Source of the DNA: Parvimonas sp000223315
GTDB lineage: Bacteria > Bacillota > Clostridia > Tissierellales > Peptoniphilaceae
Reading direction: 5' to 3'
Assembly: GCA_050262155.1 (NCBI GenBank)
Contig: CP189843.1
Coordinates: 806,001-870,000 of the forward strand
Length of the DNA stretch: 64,000 nucleotides
Shown in pieces: positions 1 to 9,536 of the stretch. The translations under genes were made by a program, and so were the position numbers. Position 1 is the first letter of the stretch; each line of letters starts with the position of its first letter. Below the pieces are notes generated by a model. That model saw nothing but the letters and a program-made list of their open reading frames with translations. It was not told where the DNA came from and ran no database searches.

Positions 1-282
1 ATTACAAGGTGGTGTATTTGGAATCATTGAAACTAAATCTCCAACTTGAAAAGTATTTGTAGGATCAAAAACAACCTCACCACAAGATTCATGGATTGGA
101 GCCATTGGTAATTTTTTTTCTAATACTTTCGGATCTCTTTTTCCTAAATAATATCTCTGATCTGCATGGCATAAAGATACATATAAAGGTTTTACAATAA
201 CTTTATCTCCTAAAAAGCTTTCATCAACATATTTAACTGAAATAAAACCCGGTTTCATTAATTGAAAAATTCTATTTATCAT
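1..282 (-). CDS. tarJ: TarJ-like ribitol-5-phosphate dehydrogenase (5' part only, cut by window edge)
   Basis: NADPH-dependent reductase that converts ribulose-5-phosphate to ribitol-5-phosphate for CDP-ribitol. Only the N-terminal 94 residues are in the window. They begin MINRIFQLMKPGF and contain SLCHADQRYYLGKRD, LPMAPIHESCGEV and SMIPNTPPCN, which match the N-terminus of the zinc-dependent alcohol dehydrogenase family member TarJ. The Cys and the HE pair are positioned like zinc ligands. The ATG lies one base after the tarI stop, so the two are translationally coupled, the usual tarI-tarJ order. I read this gene by hand from the minus strand. The partner cytidylyltransferase directly upstream makes the assignment firmer; the exact polyol substrate is inferred. 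Confidence 0.85.
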   Translation of the reverse strand, partial: MINRIFQLMKPGFISVKYVDESFLGDKVIVKPLYVSLCHADQRYYLGKRDPKVLEKKLPMAPIHESCGEVVFDPTNTFQVGDLVSMIPNTPPCN

Positions 283-283
283 T

Positions 284-991
284 TTAAATCTCCATTAACA
301 TTGCTTTAGCTATCTTTAAATCTGTTACCGTAGTAATCTTTATATTTGAAAAATCACCATTAACCAAAAATACTTTTTCTCCATTTAATACAAATATTTT
401 ACAAGCATCTGTTAAAATATTTTTTTCTTCATCTGTTAATTTATTATAGTATTCCATAAATTTATTAATTTTAAATGTTTGAGGAGTTTGTCCTTGAAAC
501 ATAGTTTTTCTATCAGGAATAGATGAAATAAATTTACCATCTTTAGAAACAACAATTGTATCAAAAGCGGGTACTACTGTGTCAATAATATTATATTTTT
601 TGCAACTTTCGATGTTTTCATCAATCATTTTAATTGAAACAAAAGGTCTAACTGCATCATGTGTCACAAGAATATCTTCATCTGTTAATCCATTATCATT
701 ATCAATAGCTGAAATAATATTTAAAATTGTAGAATTTCTATCTTTACCACCATCTACAACAACAATTTTTTCAGATAAATAATTATAATCTTTTTCTATT
801 ATATCAACAAGATAGGAATTCCAATCAGGATTTACTCCCACATAAATTTTGTCAATTTTGTTACTTAATAGAAATTTTTCAATTGTATGAATTATTATAG
901 GTTTATCTCCAATATTTAAAAATTGTTTTGGGATATTGGAAATATTCATCCTACTACCTATTCCTCCGGCAAGAATACCAGCATAAATCAT
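284..991 (-). CDS. tarI: TarI-like ribitol-5-phosphate cytidylyltransferase
   Basis: Makes CDP-ribitol from CTP and ribitol-5-phosphate for teichoic acid or another surface polymer; cytoplasmic. The 235-residue protein has the IspD/TarI nucleotidyltransferase fold: N-terminal CTP loop AGILAGGIGSRM, then PKQFLNIGDKPIIIHT, THDAVRPF in the middle and QGQTPQTFK later. The N-terminal wording and the tarJ gene immediately downstream favour TarI over IspD. A separate canonical IspD is encoded at 27082-27768. It lies in a minus-strand run with a glycosyltransferase and a sugar-phosphate transferase, so it belongs to a cell-surface glycopolymer locus that continues past the window's left edge. Confidence 0.9.
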   Translation of the reverse strand: MIYAGILAGGIGSRMNISNIPKQFLNIGDKPIIIHTIEKFLLSNKIDKIYVGVNPDWNSYLVDIIEKDYNYLSEKIVVVDGGKDRNSTILNIISAIDNDNGLTDEDILVTHDAVRPFVSIKMIDENIESCKKYNIIDTVVPAFDTIVVSKDGKFISSIPDRKTMFQGQTPQTFKINKFMEYYNKLTDEEKNILTDACKIFVLNGEKVFLVNGDFSNIKITTVTDLKIAKAMLMEI

Positions 992-994
992 AGC

Positions 995-1996
995 CTAGTC
1001 CTCCTTATTATATGTTTTTAAAAATGATGGGATTTTTAAAAATCCTATCAGTGTGCCATATCCATAACTTATATGTAAAAGGAAAAATACAATTGGAAGC
1101 AATAAATTATAAGGATTAAATTTTCCTTTAAAAATTGAACTTAGAGACATCAATATATTCACTATAATATATGAACCAAATACCATTAAAAATAAGTATT
1201 TAGTAAAAAATAGTGAAATAATTGATACAAAAAGTGCCACTAAAAAAGCAAAAGGAATATAATGATATAAATTTAAACACTCAGGACAAACTGCAGTCGT
1301 AAGTCCTATCCACATTCCATTAGCTTTCTTTTGTTTAATCATTTTTGAAAGTGAATTTCTAGTATGTTGATAAGAAATAATATCATCATCATAACAAAGT
1401 TTATATCCAGCTTTTCTAATTCTATAGTGAAATTCATTGTCCTCAGTTCTTAATAATTTTTCATTAAAAAATCCAACTTTTTCCAATACTTCTCTTTTAT
1501 ACATTGCATGAAACATAGACTTTACATATTTTTTTACTGATGCATTTCTAAAAGGTGCAATCCCACTACCAAACATAGATGACTCTGCTTCCAAAAGCAT
1601 TTTTTTATAAGCAGTATCCTCATCAATAATATTTGGTCTTTTTCCTCCTGAAACATCTTCTCCTGATTCTATATTTCTAACATTTTTTTCTATAAAATCT
1701 TTTGGAACTGATGAGTGTGCATCTATTCTTACTAAAACATCCCCTGTAAAATTTCTTATCACTATATTCCATCCTGCAGATTGAATCTTTTTTGGATTAT
1801 CTATAATTTTAACATCTAAAAAATCATTATTCTCTTTAAAATCTTGCATAATTTTTTTTGTATTATCTGTAGATATTCCATCAACTAAAATTATTTCAAT
1901 CTCGCTATGGGGATATGTTTGTAATTCAAAATCTTTAAAAAGAGAAGGTAAAGTTTTCTCCTCATTCAAGGCAACTACACCAATACTAACCTTCAT
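995..1996 (-). CDS. GT2 family glycosyltransferase with C-terminal membrane segments (ExoA-like)
   Basis: Probable polysaccharide glycosyltransferase acting at the inner face of the membrane. The 333-residue protein has a GT-A domain: SIGVVALNEEKTLPSL at the N-terminus, VDGIST as the DXD-region strand, RIDAHSSVP, and the later acceptor-side motif LRTEDNEFHYRIRKAGYK. Three or so hydrophobic helices follow after about residue 240. I chose the ATG at 1996 because GGAGG sits about 8 bases upstream; a TTG at 2011 in the same frame overlaps that ribosome site. The gene overlaps the end of the sugar transferase gene by 11 bases and runs on toward tarI with a 3-base gap. Donor and acceptor sugars cannot be read from the sequence. 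Confidence 0.85.
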   Translation of the reverse strand: MKVSIGVVALNEEKTLPSLFKDFELQTYPHSEIEIILVDGISTDNTKKIMQDFKENNDFLDVKIIDNPKKIQSAGWNIVIRNFTGDVLVRIDAHSSVPKDFIEKNVRNIESGEDVSGGKRPNIIDEDTAYKKMLLEAESSMFGSGIAPFRNASVKKYVKSMFHAMYKREVLEKVGFFNEKLLRTEDNEFHYRIRKAGYKLCYDDDIISYQHTRNSLSKMIKQKKANGMWIGLTTAVCPECLNLYHYIPFAFLVALFVSIISLFFTKYLFLMVFGSYIIVNILMSLSSIFKGKFNPYNLLLPIVFFLLHISYGYGTLIGFLKIPSFLKTYNKED

Positions 1997-2699
1997 TATT
2001 TTTTCCTCCAAAAAAAACAGATAAAAATGTTTTGAACATAATTTTTATATCATACCAAAAAGAAAATCTTTCAATATATTCTAAATTATACTTCATTTTA
2101 TCCGGTAAAATATAATTCACATAAATATCATCAATATTTGAATCATTATCTAAGTGTTTTGATATTATTTCATCCTCATCTTTATAATTTATACTGGAAT
2201 ATGATGTAAGTCCCGCAGGGAGCAATAAAGTCGCATACATATAATCAGAATACCTTTCAACATATTTTGTTACTTCAGGTCTCGTTCCAACAAAACTCAT
2301 TTCTCCTAAAAATATATTAAAAATTTGTGGAAATTCATCTAATCTATATTTTCTTAAAAATTTTCCAACTTTAGTTATTCTCGAATCTGATTTCACAGTT
2401 ACAAGTGTTCCAATTTTATCCGCATTTGAAACCATTGTTCTAAATTTAAAAATTCTAAATTTTTTACCGTATGTTGTAACTCTTTCTTGTCTATAAAATA
2501 TACTACCTTTTGAATCTAACTTTATAGCTATAGAAATTATAACTATCGGAATAAATAATATCAGTAAAATTAAAACAGAAAAAATAATGTCAAATATTCT
2601 CTTAAAAACTAAACTTAGTCTCTTTTTTGAAACTATTTCATAATATTTTTTTACAGAATCATTTTGAAATTCTATAGGCAAATCTTCATATTTAATCAA
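1986..2699 (-). CDS. Undecaprenyl-phosphate sugar-1-phosphate transferase (PF02397 family)
   Basis: Initiating enzyme of a surface polysaccharide: moves a sugar-1-phosphate from a UDP-sugar to undecaprenyl phosphate. In 237 residues it shows the monotopic core: KRIFDIIF followed by a hydrophobic segment (about residues 33-60), then FYRQERVTTYGKKFRIFKFR, the RLDEFPQ motif and SFVGTRPE. This is the short single-domain form without a five-helix N-terminal domain. It heads the visible run sugar transferase-GT2-tarI-tarJ, which suggests one glycan operon. Which sugar is moved is not decidable here. Confidence 0.9.
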   Translation of the reverse strand: MIKYEDLPIEFQNDSVKKYYEIVSKKRLSLVFKRIFDIIFSVLILLILFIPIVIISIAIKLDSKGSIFYRQERVTTYGKKFRIFKFRTMVSNADKIGTLVTVKSDSRITKVGKFLRKYRLDEFPQIFNIFLGEMSFVGTRPEVTKYVERYSDYMYATLLLPAGLTSYSSINYKDEDEIISKHLDNDSNIDDIYVNYILPDKMKYNLEYIERFSFWYDIKIMFKTFLSVFFGGKNNEG

Positions 2700-2760
2700 A
2701 ATATTTTCTCCTTATTTAAACGTCTGTAATATAATAACATATATTTAAAATAAAGTAAAA

Positions 2761-4512
2761 TTAAAGAACTTTAACATCACCATCATAAACTAAACCACCA
2801 ACAGTATCTATTGTTACAAGTTGTTCATCTTTAATCAAATTTGTTGCATTTTCAGCACCAATAATTGTTGGAATATTAAAATGTAATGCAATTATTGCTG
2901 CGTGTGAAGTTAACCCTCCCGTTTCAACTATAATTCCTGATGCTCTATCAATAAATTCGACATATTCTCTATCCGTGAATTTAGATACTATTATATCTCC
3001 ATCTTTAAATTTATTTTTTAAATCATCTTCACAATTTATTACACAAACTTTTCCTGTAACTGAATCTTTTCCAATTCCAAAGCCTTTTATCAAAATTTTT
3101 CCAACTGTATGCACTTTAATTAAATTTGTTGTTCCTGCTACACCTACAGGTATTCCGGCAGTTAAAATAACTGTATCACCATCACTAATATAATTTGCAT
3201 TTAAAGTAGCTGATATTGAACGTTCAATTACTTCATCTGTATGATCTGATTTTTGAGATATCAAGCTAGTAACCCCCCAAAATATTTGCAATTTTCTTCT
3301 AACCCTTTCAGAGTATGTTACAGCTATAATATCAACAAATGGTCTAAATTTTGAAATTGATACTGGCGTAATTCCTGAAGCTGTAGCACAAATAATTGCT
3401 TTTGCTTTTAAGTTCTCGGCAATTTCCTTTGTAGATAAACTAATTGAATTCATCGTATTTAAAGTGTCATGTCTGTTTTTGTTTTTTATACTATTTTGAA
3501 AATCAAATGAATTTTCTGTTGTAATAGCTATATTATTCATAACTTTAACTGCATCCTTTGGATATTTTCCTGCAGCTGTTTCACCGGATAACATAACACA
3601 ATCACTTCCGTCAATAATTGCATTTGCAACATCTGTAACCTCTGCTCTTGTTGGTCTAGGATTTCTAATCATTGAATCCAACATTTGAGTTGCAGTTATT
3701 ACAGGTTTTCCTATCAAATTACATTTTCTAATAATTTCTTTTTGAATTTTTGGAATAAATTCCGTTTTAATTTCAACACCTAAATCTCCTCTAGCAACCA
3801 TTATTCCGTCTGATGCTTCTATAATTTTATCAATATTTTCAACACCTTCTTGATTTTCAATTTTAGATATAATTTTAATATCAGAATTATTTTCATCTAA
3901 AATTTTTCTTATTTCATAAACATCTTCAGGTTTTCTAACAAAAGAAGCAGCAATAAAATCTAAATCATTTTTTATTGCAAATAAAATGTCACTCTTATCC
4001 TTTTCTGTAATTGAAGGTAAATGTATTATTTCATTTGGAATATTCACACCTTTATTGCTCTTAATTACTCCGTTATTTTTTACCAAACATTTTATTTCTT
4101 TATCTGTTTTTGAAATAACTTCCATTTCTACCAAACCGTCATCAACTAAAACTGTTCCGCCAATTTTAACATCGTTTGGTAATAATTTATATGAAACAGA
4201 ACAAATATTTTGATTTCCTAAAACCTCATCTGTCGTAAAAGTATAAATATCTCCTGCTTTCAAAACAACTTCATCAACACTAAATTTTCCAAGTCTAATT
4301 TCAGGTCCTTTAGTGTCAAGCATTATCGCTATAGGTAAATCTAATTCTTCTCTTGACTTTTTTATATTATCAATTCTAACTTGATGTTCTTCCTTGCTTC
4401 CATGTGAAAAATTCAATCTACAAACATTCATTCCACAAAGCATTAATTCTTTTAAACTTTCAACTGAATCTGAAGCAGGTCCAATTGTACATATTATTTT
4501 TGTTTTTTTCAT
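2761..4512 (-). CDS. pyk: Pyruvate kinase with C-terminal PEP-utiliser domain
   Basis: Last ATP-forming step of glycolysis, PEP + ADP to pyruvate + ATP. The protein has 583 residues. The core has TKIICTIGPAS at the N-terminus, MLDTKGPEIR, the catalytic Lys in ISKIENQEG, MVARGDLGVEI and ITATQMLDSM. After about residue 475 comes the extra PEP-utilising mobile domain with ETGGLTSHAAIIA, typical of many Firmicute pyruvate kinases and accounting for the extra 100 or so residues. It follows pfkA by 9 bases, so dnaE-pfkA-pyk looks like one transcription unit, a classic Firmicute order. I see no convincing promoter in the 61 bases on its downstream side. Confidence 0.97.
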   Translation of the reverse strand: MKKTKIICTIGPASDSVESLKELMLCGMNVCRLNFSHGSKEEHQVRIDNIKKSREELDLPIAIMLDTKGPEIRLGKFSVDEVVLKAGDIYTFTTDEVLGNQNICSVSYKLLPNDVKIGGTVLVDDGLVEMEVISKTDKEIKCLVKNNGVIKSNKGVNIPNEIIHLPSITEKDKSDILFAIKNDLDFIAASFVRKPEDVYEIRKILDENNSDIKIISKIENQEGVENIDKIIEASDGIMVARGDLGVEIKTEFIPKIQKEIIRKCNLIGKPVITATQMLDSMIRNPRPTRAEVTDVANAIIDGSDCVMLSGETAAGKYPKDAVKVMNNIAITTENSFDFQNSIKNKNRHDTLNTMNSISLSTKEIAENLKAKAIICATASGITPVSISKFRPFVDIIAVTYSERVRRKLQIFWGVTSLISQKSDHTDEVIERSISATLNANYISDGDTVILTAGIPVGVAGTTNLIKVHTVGKILIKGFGIGKDSVTGKVCVINCEDDLKNKFKDGDIIVSKFTDREYVEFIDRASGIIVETGGLTSHAAIIALHFNIPTIIGAENATNLIKDEQLVTIDTVGGLVYDGDVKVL

Positions 4513-4521
4513 AATTCTCTC

Positions 4522-5481
4522 CTAAATAGATAATTCATCTACTATATCATATAAATCTTTATTAAATATTTTTTGGGATGAAACAGCATCTTCAATAGAA
4601 ATATATTCAATACTATTATTCCTAAATGCTAAAGCTAAATTTGTCTTATCTTTTAATAATAATTTAACAGCCATACTTCCCATTTGACTAGCAATTATTC
4701 TGTCAAATGAACTTGGAGTACCTCCTCTTTGAATATGTCCAAGAACAGTTACTCTTGTATCTATATTCGCCTTTTCCTGAATTTGTCTCTTAAGCTCATA
4801 AGGGCTTAAAATACCTTCTGTTAAAACTATTATATGATGTAACTTTCCTCTTTTTCTACCACGAATTATCTTATTACAAACTTTATCTATATCAAAGTCA
4901 ACTTCCGGAACTATTATACTTTCTGCTCCTCCGGCAAGCCCGGAATTTAAAGCAATATCTCCACATTTTCGTCCCATAACTTCTAATATATTAGCTCTTC
5001 CGTGTGAAGATGAAGTATCACGAAGTTTTGATATAGCATCTATAACTGTATTTACAGAAGTAAAAAATCCTACCGTATAGTCAGTATATCCCATATCATT
5101 ATCAATCGTACAAGGTATAGCTATCGTCTTTATTCCATATTTACTTAGTACATTAGCTCCTCTAAAAGTACCATCCCCTCCTAAAACTACAAGACCTTCT
5201 ATACCGTATTTCTCTAAATTTTTAACTGCCTTCTCCTGACCTTCTATAGTCATAAATTCTTTACTTCTTGCACTACCTAATATAGTTCCCCCTTTTTGAA
5301 TTATATCAGCAACACTGGATACATTCATTTCAAAAATATCCCCTTTAATAAGACCATCATATCCAAATTTTACACCATAAATTCTAATATTATGATAAAT
5401 ACATGTTCTTACAACTGCTCTTATTACAGGATTCATTCCTGGAGAATCACCTCCACTCGTAAGAATAGCAATTTTTTTCAA
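4522..5481 (-). CDS. pfkA: ATP-dependent 6-phosphofructokinase
   Basis: Phosphorylates fructose-6-phosphate to the 1,6-bisphosphate, the committed step of glycolysis. The 319-residue length is standard for the bacterial PfkA tetramer. Visible motifs are ILTSGGDSPGMNPVIRAVVR (ATP site), YGVKFGYDGLI, GGDGTFRGA, the catalytic region PCTIDNDM, VMGRKCGDIALNSGLAGGA and LGHIQRGGTPSSFDR. GGDGT with Gly rather than Asp is the ATP-dependent rather than pyrophosphate-dependent signature. The start has a clear AGGAGG-type site (ggaggtatattttgaaa context read on the minus strand uses TTG/ATG at 5481). It lies 12 bases after dnaE and 9 before pyk. Confidence 0.97.
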   Translation of the reverse strand: MKKIAILTSGGDSPGMNPVIRAVVRTCIYHNIRIYGVKFGYDGLIKGDIFEMNVSSVADIIQKGGTILGSARSKEFMTIEGQEKAVKNLEKYGIEGLVVLGGDGTFRGANVLSKYGIKTIAIPCTIDNDMGYTDYTVGFFTSVNTVIDAISKLRDTSSSHGRANILEVMGRKCGDIALNSGLAGGAESIIVPEVDFDIDKVCNKIIRGRKRGKLHHIIVLTEGILSPYELKRQIQEKANIDTRVTVLGHIQRGGTPSSFDRIIASQMGSMAVKLLLKDKTNLALAFRNNSIEYISIEDAVSSQKIFNKDLYDIVDELSI

Positions 5482-5493
5482 AATATACCTCCA

Positions 5494-8400
5494 TTAGTTT
5501 ATACGAAAACAATCTTTTCCAAAATTATTTTCTAATTCAATAAGTAAATTTTCATTTTTTAAATCAAATTTATTTTCTAATCTTAAAGTTTTATTGTTAG
5601 ATAAAATATACAAAATTACTTGATTTTCTCCACCATATTTTTCTGAAAATTCTCCAAGTTTTTTCTTAATATTATTATCAAAATTTTCTAATTTTATATA
5701 TAGTTTCTTACTATAAATTTCTTCAATTTCCTTAGCATCAATTATAGTATAATTAGTATTTCCAAATGAATTAACAGCTACTTTAACTGATATTTCATAA
5801 ATTTTCCCTTTATGAATATCTAAATCCATTACATCTAAGAGTTCAATACTACTTGAAAAGTCTTCAACATTTACAGTTTTTAACATTTTATTTTTTTTAT
5901 TTCTTCTTGTTTTTACAGAATTTACATAAACTATTACTTTATAGATACCTTTGTCTAAAACTTTTAAATCAATCAACTTCATAGTTTTTTTAGATTTTAT
6001 ATATTCTTTATAATCATCTAATGGATGTGAAGAAATATAAAATCCTAAAACTTCTTTTTCAAATTCAAGAATATCGTCCTTTGAAAATTTTTCAGACTTA
6101 ACAAATTTTTCTTGCATAAAATCCGAACTGATTAAAGAAAGCTGTCCCGATAATTCATTTTTACTTTTTGAAACTATTTGTGTAAATAAAGTTTCAAAAG
6201 AATTCAAAATTTCTATTCTGCTTTCTTCTATTTCATCAAAAGCCCCCGACTTTATTAAATTCTCAATAGATGTCAAATTAATATTCTTTGAATCTTTTAA
6301 TTTTTCTAAGAATTCTTTGAAATTTTTAAATTTCCCATTCTTTCTTTCTTCAATTATATCTTTAGCTAAAAGTCTGTTAAATCCTTTTATCTGTGAAAAA
6401 CCTATTCTCATAAAATTTTTTTCTGTACTAATTTTATAAAAACTAAAGTTTACACTTGGAAGTAAAATCTTTATACCCATCTTTTTAATTTCTTGAAAAT
6501 ATTGAAAAAATTGTCTTTCATAATTAATAACAGAATTTAAAAGGCAAACCATATATTCAAGTGGATAATAATATTTTAAATATGCAGTTCTATAAGCATT
6601 TAATGAATAACAAGCACTATGTGATTTATTAAATGCATAATTTCCAAATTCCACAATTAAATCAAAAATATTTTGTGCAAGTTTCTCATCCACTCCATTT
6701 CTAACACAACCTTTAATTTTTATACTACCATCTAAATTATCCAAGCCATAAATAAAAATCTTTCGATTATATTCCATAATATCCATATGTTTTTTCCCGA
6801 TGGCTTTTCTTAAATTATCCGCCTGTCCCCAAGAATATCCTGCAAGCTCTCTAGCAATCTGCATAACCTGTTCTTGATATACAATAATTCCATAAGTAGA
6901 TTTTAAATACTTTTCTAAACGCTTATCTAAATATCTAATACCATTAGGATTTCTTTTATTTTTTATATAATTAGGTATTTGATTCATTGGTCCTGGTCTA
7001 AATAGAGAATTTGCTGCAACTAACTCATTAAAATTATCTGCTTTTAAATCTTTTAAAAACAACCTCATACCTGTACTTTCAAATTGGAAAACTCCAATTG
7101 TTTCTGCAGTTTTAAATAAATTTAAAACATTTTTATCATCTAATGAGATTTTTTCTATATCGATATCTTTATTATATTTTTCTTTAACAAGTTTTATAGT
7201 ATCATCAATTACTGTAAGAGTTCTAAGTCCTAAAAAGTCCATCTTTAAAAGACCTAATTCCTCTAATTCTATCATATTAAATTGTGTTACAATATTTTCT
7301 CCACTTTTTGAAAGTGGAATATATTCTGTAAGTTCTTCCTTAGTTATAACAATACCTGCAGCATGAATTGATATATGTCTATGAAATTTTTCAAATTTTT
7401 CAGAAGTGTTAATAAGTTTTTTTATATTTATATCTTCATCATATAATTTTTTTAATTCTAAACTATCTCTTAATGCATTTTTAAAAGTAACATCCAAATT
7501 ATTTGGAATTAGTTTTGCTACTTTATCAACAGTTGATAACTTATATCCTAAAACTCTACCAATATCTCTAACTGCAGCTCGGGGTTTCATAGTTCCAAAA
7601 GTTACAATTTGAGAAACATGATTTTTTCCATATTTTTTTATTACATAATCAATAACTTCTTCACGTCTTTCATTACAAAAATCTATATCAAAATCAGGCA
7701 TAGATATTCTTTCAGGATTTAAAAATCTTTCAAATATCAAATCATACTCTATTGGATCTATATCAGTAATTTCTAAACAATATGCGACAATTGAATTGGC
7801 TCCGGACCCTCTCCCCGGTCCTACAGGAATTTTATTTTTCTTAGCAAAATTTACAAAATCCCAAACAATAAGGAAGTAATCTGTAAATCCCATTTTATTT
7901 ATAATTGAAAACTCATAATTAACTCTTTTTTTGATTTCATCAGTAATATTTTCATATCTATTTTTCATGCCTTCAATAATTAAACTATGCAAATAGTCTT
8001 CCTTTGTACTTACACCATCAGGAACCTTATATTCAGGCAAATGATATGTTGAAAAATCAAATTCTACATTACATCTTTGAGCAATCATTTTTGTATTATA
8101 TATTGAATCTTTAAGCGAAGAAAATATTTTTAACATTTCTTCTTCACTCTTTAAATAATATTCTGATTTAGTAAAATTATCTTCCTTTAATTCAGACAGT
8201 AAAACTCCTTTAGATATACATCTTGCAATATTAAATAAGTTAAAATCTGTATTTTCTAAGTAATGGACGTCATTAGTTACAACAGTTTTTACATTAACTT
8301 CATTTGCAAATTCCAAATACTTATTTATCATCAATTCATCTTTTTCTTCAAAATGAAAATTTAATTCCAAGAATAAATCTTCTTTATTAAACAAACTTTT

Positions 8401-8862
8401 AAAATTTAATATTTCATTTTTTGCACTTTGAATATCATCTTTATACAAACATTTTCGAATAAAACTTCTCTTTGAACCAACTATTAAAATTAAATTTTTA
8501 GAATATTTTTCAAGTTCATCAAAAGTAATAAATTCACCAGTCCTATTTTCAATAACATATAAATTAGAAACTAATTTACATAAGTTTTTATAACCGAGAT
8601 TGTTTTTAGCCAATAAAATTATATTATAAAATTCGTTATTCGGGTATAACAAAGTTAACTCACAACCAATAATTGGTTTTATTGAATTTTTCTTACATTT
8701 TTTATAAAAATCAATAACACCATACATATTATTATAATCTGTAATAGCCATAGCTTTAAAATTTAATTCTTTTGCTTTTTCTATTAATTTCCCCATAGGA
8801 TTATAATTGTTCAACAGACTATATTCAGTATGAACATTTAAATGTACAAAATCATTAGCCAA
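5494..8862 (-). CDS. dnaE: DNA polymerase III alpha subunit, DnaE type
   Basis: Second replicative polymerase of Firmicutes, thought to extend primers before PolC takes over on the lagging strand. About 1122 residues. An N-terminal PHP domain has FVHLNVHTEYSLL, MAITDYNNMYG and VTNDVHYL. The polymerase core includes PVGPGRGSGANSIVAY, the catalytic aspartates in MPDFDIDFCNERRE, and YGIIVYQEQVMQIAREL. A helix-hairpin-helix and an OB-type region follow. I prefer the UUG start at 8862 because AGAGGTGAT lies 6 bases upstream; a GTG at 8871 sits inside that ribosome site. PolC is encoded separately at 30366-34661, so both polymerases are present. It leads the pfkA-pyk run. Confidence 0.96.
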   Translation of the reverse strand: MANDFVHLNVHTEYSLLNNYNPMGKLIEKAKELNFKAMAITDYNNMYGVIDFYKKCKKNSIKPIIGCELTLLYPNNEFYNIILLAKNNLGYKNLCKLVSNLYVIENRTGEFITFDELEKYSKNLILIVGSKRSFIRKCLYKDDIQSAKNEILNFKSLFNKEDLFLELNFHFEEKDELMINKYLEFANEVNVKTVVTNDVHYLENTDFNLFNIARCISKGVLLSELKEDNFTKSEYYLKSEEEMLKIFSSLKDSIYNTKMIAQRCNVEFDFSTYHLPEYKVPDGVSTKEDYLHSLIIEGMKNRYENITDEIKKRVNYEFSIINKMGFTDYFLIVWDFVNFAKKNKIPVGPGRGSGANSIVAYCLEITDIDPIEYDLIFERFLNPERISMPDFDIDFCNERREEVIDYVIKKYGKNHVSQIVTFGTMKPRAAVRDIGRVLGYKLSTVDKVAKLIPNNLDVTFKNALRDSLELKKLYDEDINIKKLINTSEKFEKFHRHISIHAAGIVITKEELTEYIPLSKSGENIVTQFNMIELEELGLLKMDFLGLRTLTVIDDTIKLVKEKYNKDIDIEKISLDDKNVLNLFKTAETIGVFQFESTGMRLFLKDLKADNFNELVAANSLFRPGPMNQIPNYIKNKRNPNGIRYLDKRLEKYLKSTYGIIVYQEQVMQIARELAGYSWGQADNLRKAIGKKHMDIMEYNRKIFIYGLDNLDGSIKIKGCVRNGVDEKLAQNIFDLIVEFGNYAFNKSHSACYSLNAYRTAYLKYYYPLEYMVCLLNSVINYERQFFQYFQEIKKMGIKILLPSVNFSFYKISTEKNFMRIGFSQIKGFNRLLAKDIIEERKNGKFKNFKEFLEKLKDSKNINLTSIENLIKSGAFDEIEESRIEILNSFETLFTQIVSKSKNELSGQLSLISSDFMQEKFVKSEKFSKDDILEFEKEVLGFYISSHPLDDYKEYIKSKKTMKLIDLKVLDKGIYKVIVYVNSVKTRRNKKNKMLKTVNVEDFSSSIELLDVMDLDIHKGKIYEISVKVAVNSFGNTNYTIIDAKEIEEIYSKKLYIKLENFDNNIKKKLGEFSEKYGGENQVILYILSNNKTLRLENKFDLKNENLLIELENNFGKDCFRIN

Positions 8863-8982
8863 AATTATCACCTCTTTATTGATTTTACCATATTTTTAAT
8901 AATTTTTAAATATATTTTTGTTAATCACTTTATATTTTTATTATTTTATGTTACAATCTTATAGTATGAAGGGAGAAATGAT

Positions 8983-9372
8983 ATGAAATTTACATTAATA
9001 ACCAATAATATTGACTTATATGAAAAAGTAAAAAATAAGAAAGATTTAGACATAATATTTGACGAGAAATATACATATGGAGATATTTTGGATATAGTTA
9101 AGAAAAAACTTCAAGATGGTTATGAACTTTCTACTCACCCTCTTTGTGGAAGTATAAAACCTAACGAGACACCTTATAGATCTATTTTAATAACGAAATC
9201 AAAAGAATTAGATATTAAAGGAATAATAATAATTGATGAAGCAATAGAAACTTATAAAAAATTCCAAAATAATATGAAAACACCTCTATGGATTGATAGA
9301 GTTCTTAGAGATTTTAGGTATGTTGACTCTAATATTCTTGTTCAAACAATTGAAAAATTAGGAATAGAATAA
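8983..9372 (+). CDS. GrdX-like small protein
   Basis: A 129-residue cytoplasmic protein without signal peptide or membrane segment. Features I recognise as GrdX-like are the N-terminal LITNN, the central pair STHPLCGSIKPNETPYRS, and a C-terminal part with TPLWIDRVLRDFRYVD. GrdX is a protein of unknown function first named from glycine reductase operons. No grdA, grdB or thioredoxin gene is near, so this is an orphan copy, monocistronic and transcribed against its neighbours. Its ATG has a GGGAGAAATGAT ribosome site, a possible extended -10 (TGTTACAAT, about 8949-8957), and a shared terminator downstream. Family recall is from memory, hence moderate confidence. Confidence 0.6.
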   Translation: MKFTLITNNIDLYEKVKNKKDLDIIFDEKYTYGDILDIVKKKLQDGYELSTHPLCGSIKPNETPYRSILITKSKELDIKGIIIIDEAIETYKKFQNNMKTPLWIDRVLRDFRYVDSNILVQTIEKLGIE

Positions 9373-9455
9373 CTATTTAAAAGCCTTTTACATAATTATT
9401 CTAATTAAATAATATAAAATTTAAAAAGCAAAAAATACCATGTTATTTTTACAAT

Positions 9456-9485
9456 AAAAACCGCTAATTTTACTTAGCGGTTTTT
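9456..9485. terminator. Bidirectional rho-independent terminator
   Basis: A perfect 12-bp inverted repeat (AAAAACCGCTAA / TTAGCGGTTTTT) around a 6-base loop lies between the convergent GrdX-like gene and the CNNM gene. A/T tracts on both sides make it work in either direction. Confidence 0.9.
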
Positions 9486-9536
9486 CCTTTATCTAATTTA
9501 TTAATAATATGAAAACAAGAAGTATTATTCCAAAAT

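Noticed and set aside
284..991. Calling the first cytidylyltransferase IspD
   Set aside because: tarJ follows directly, and a canonical ispD sits beside ispF at 27 kb.
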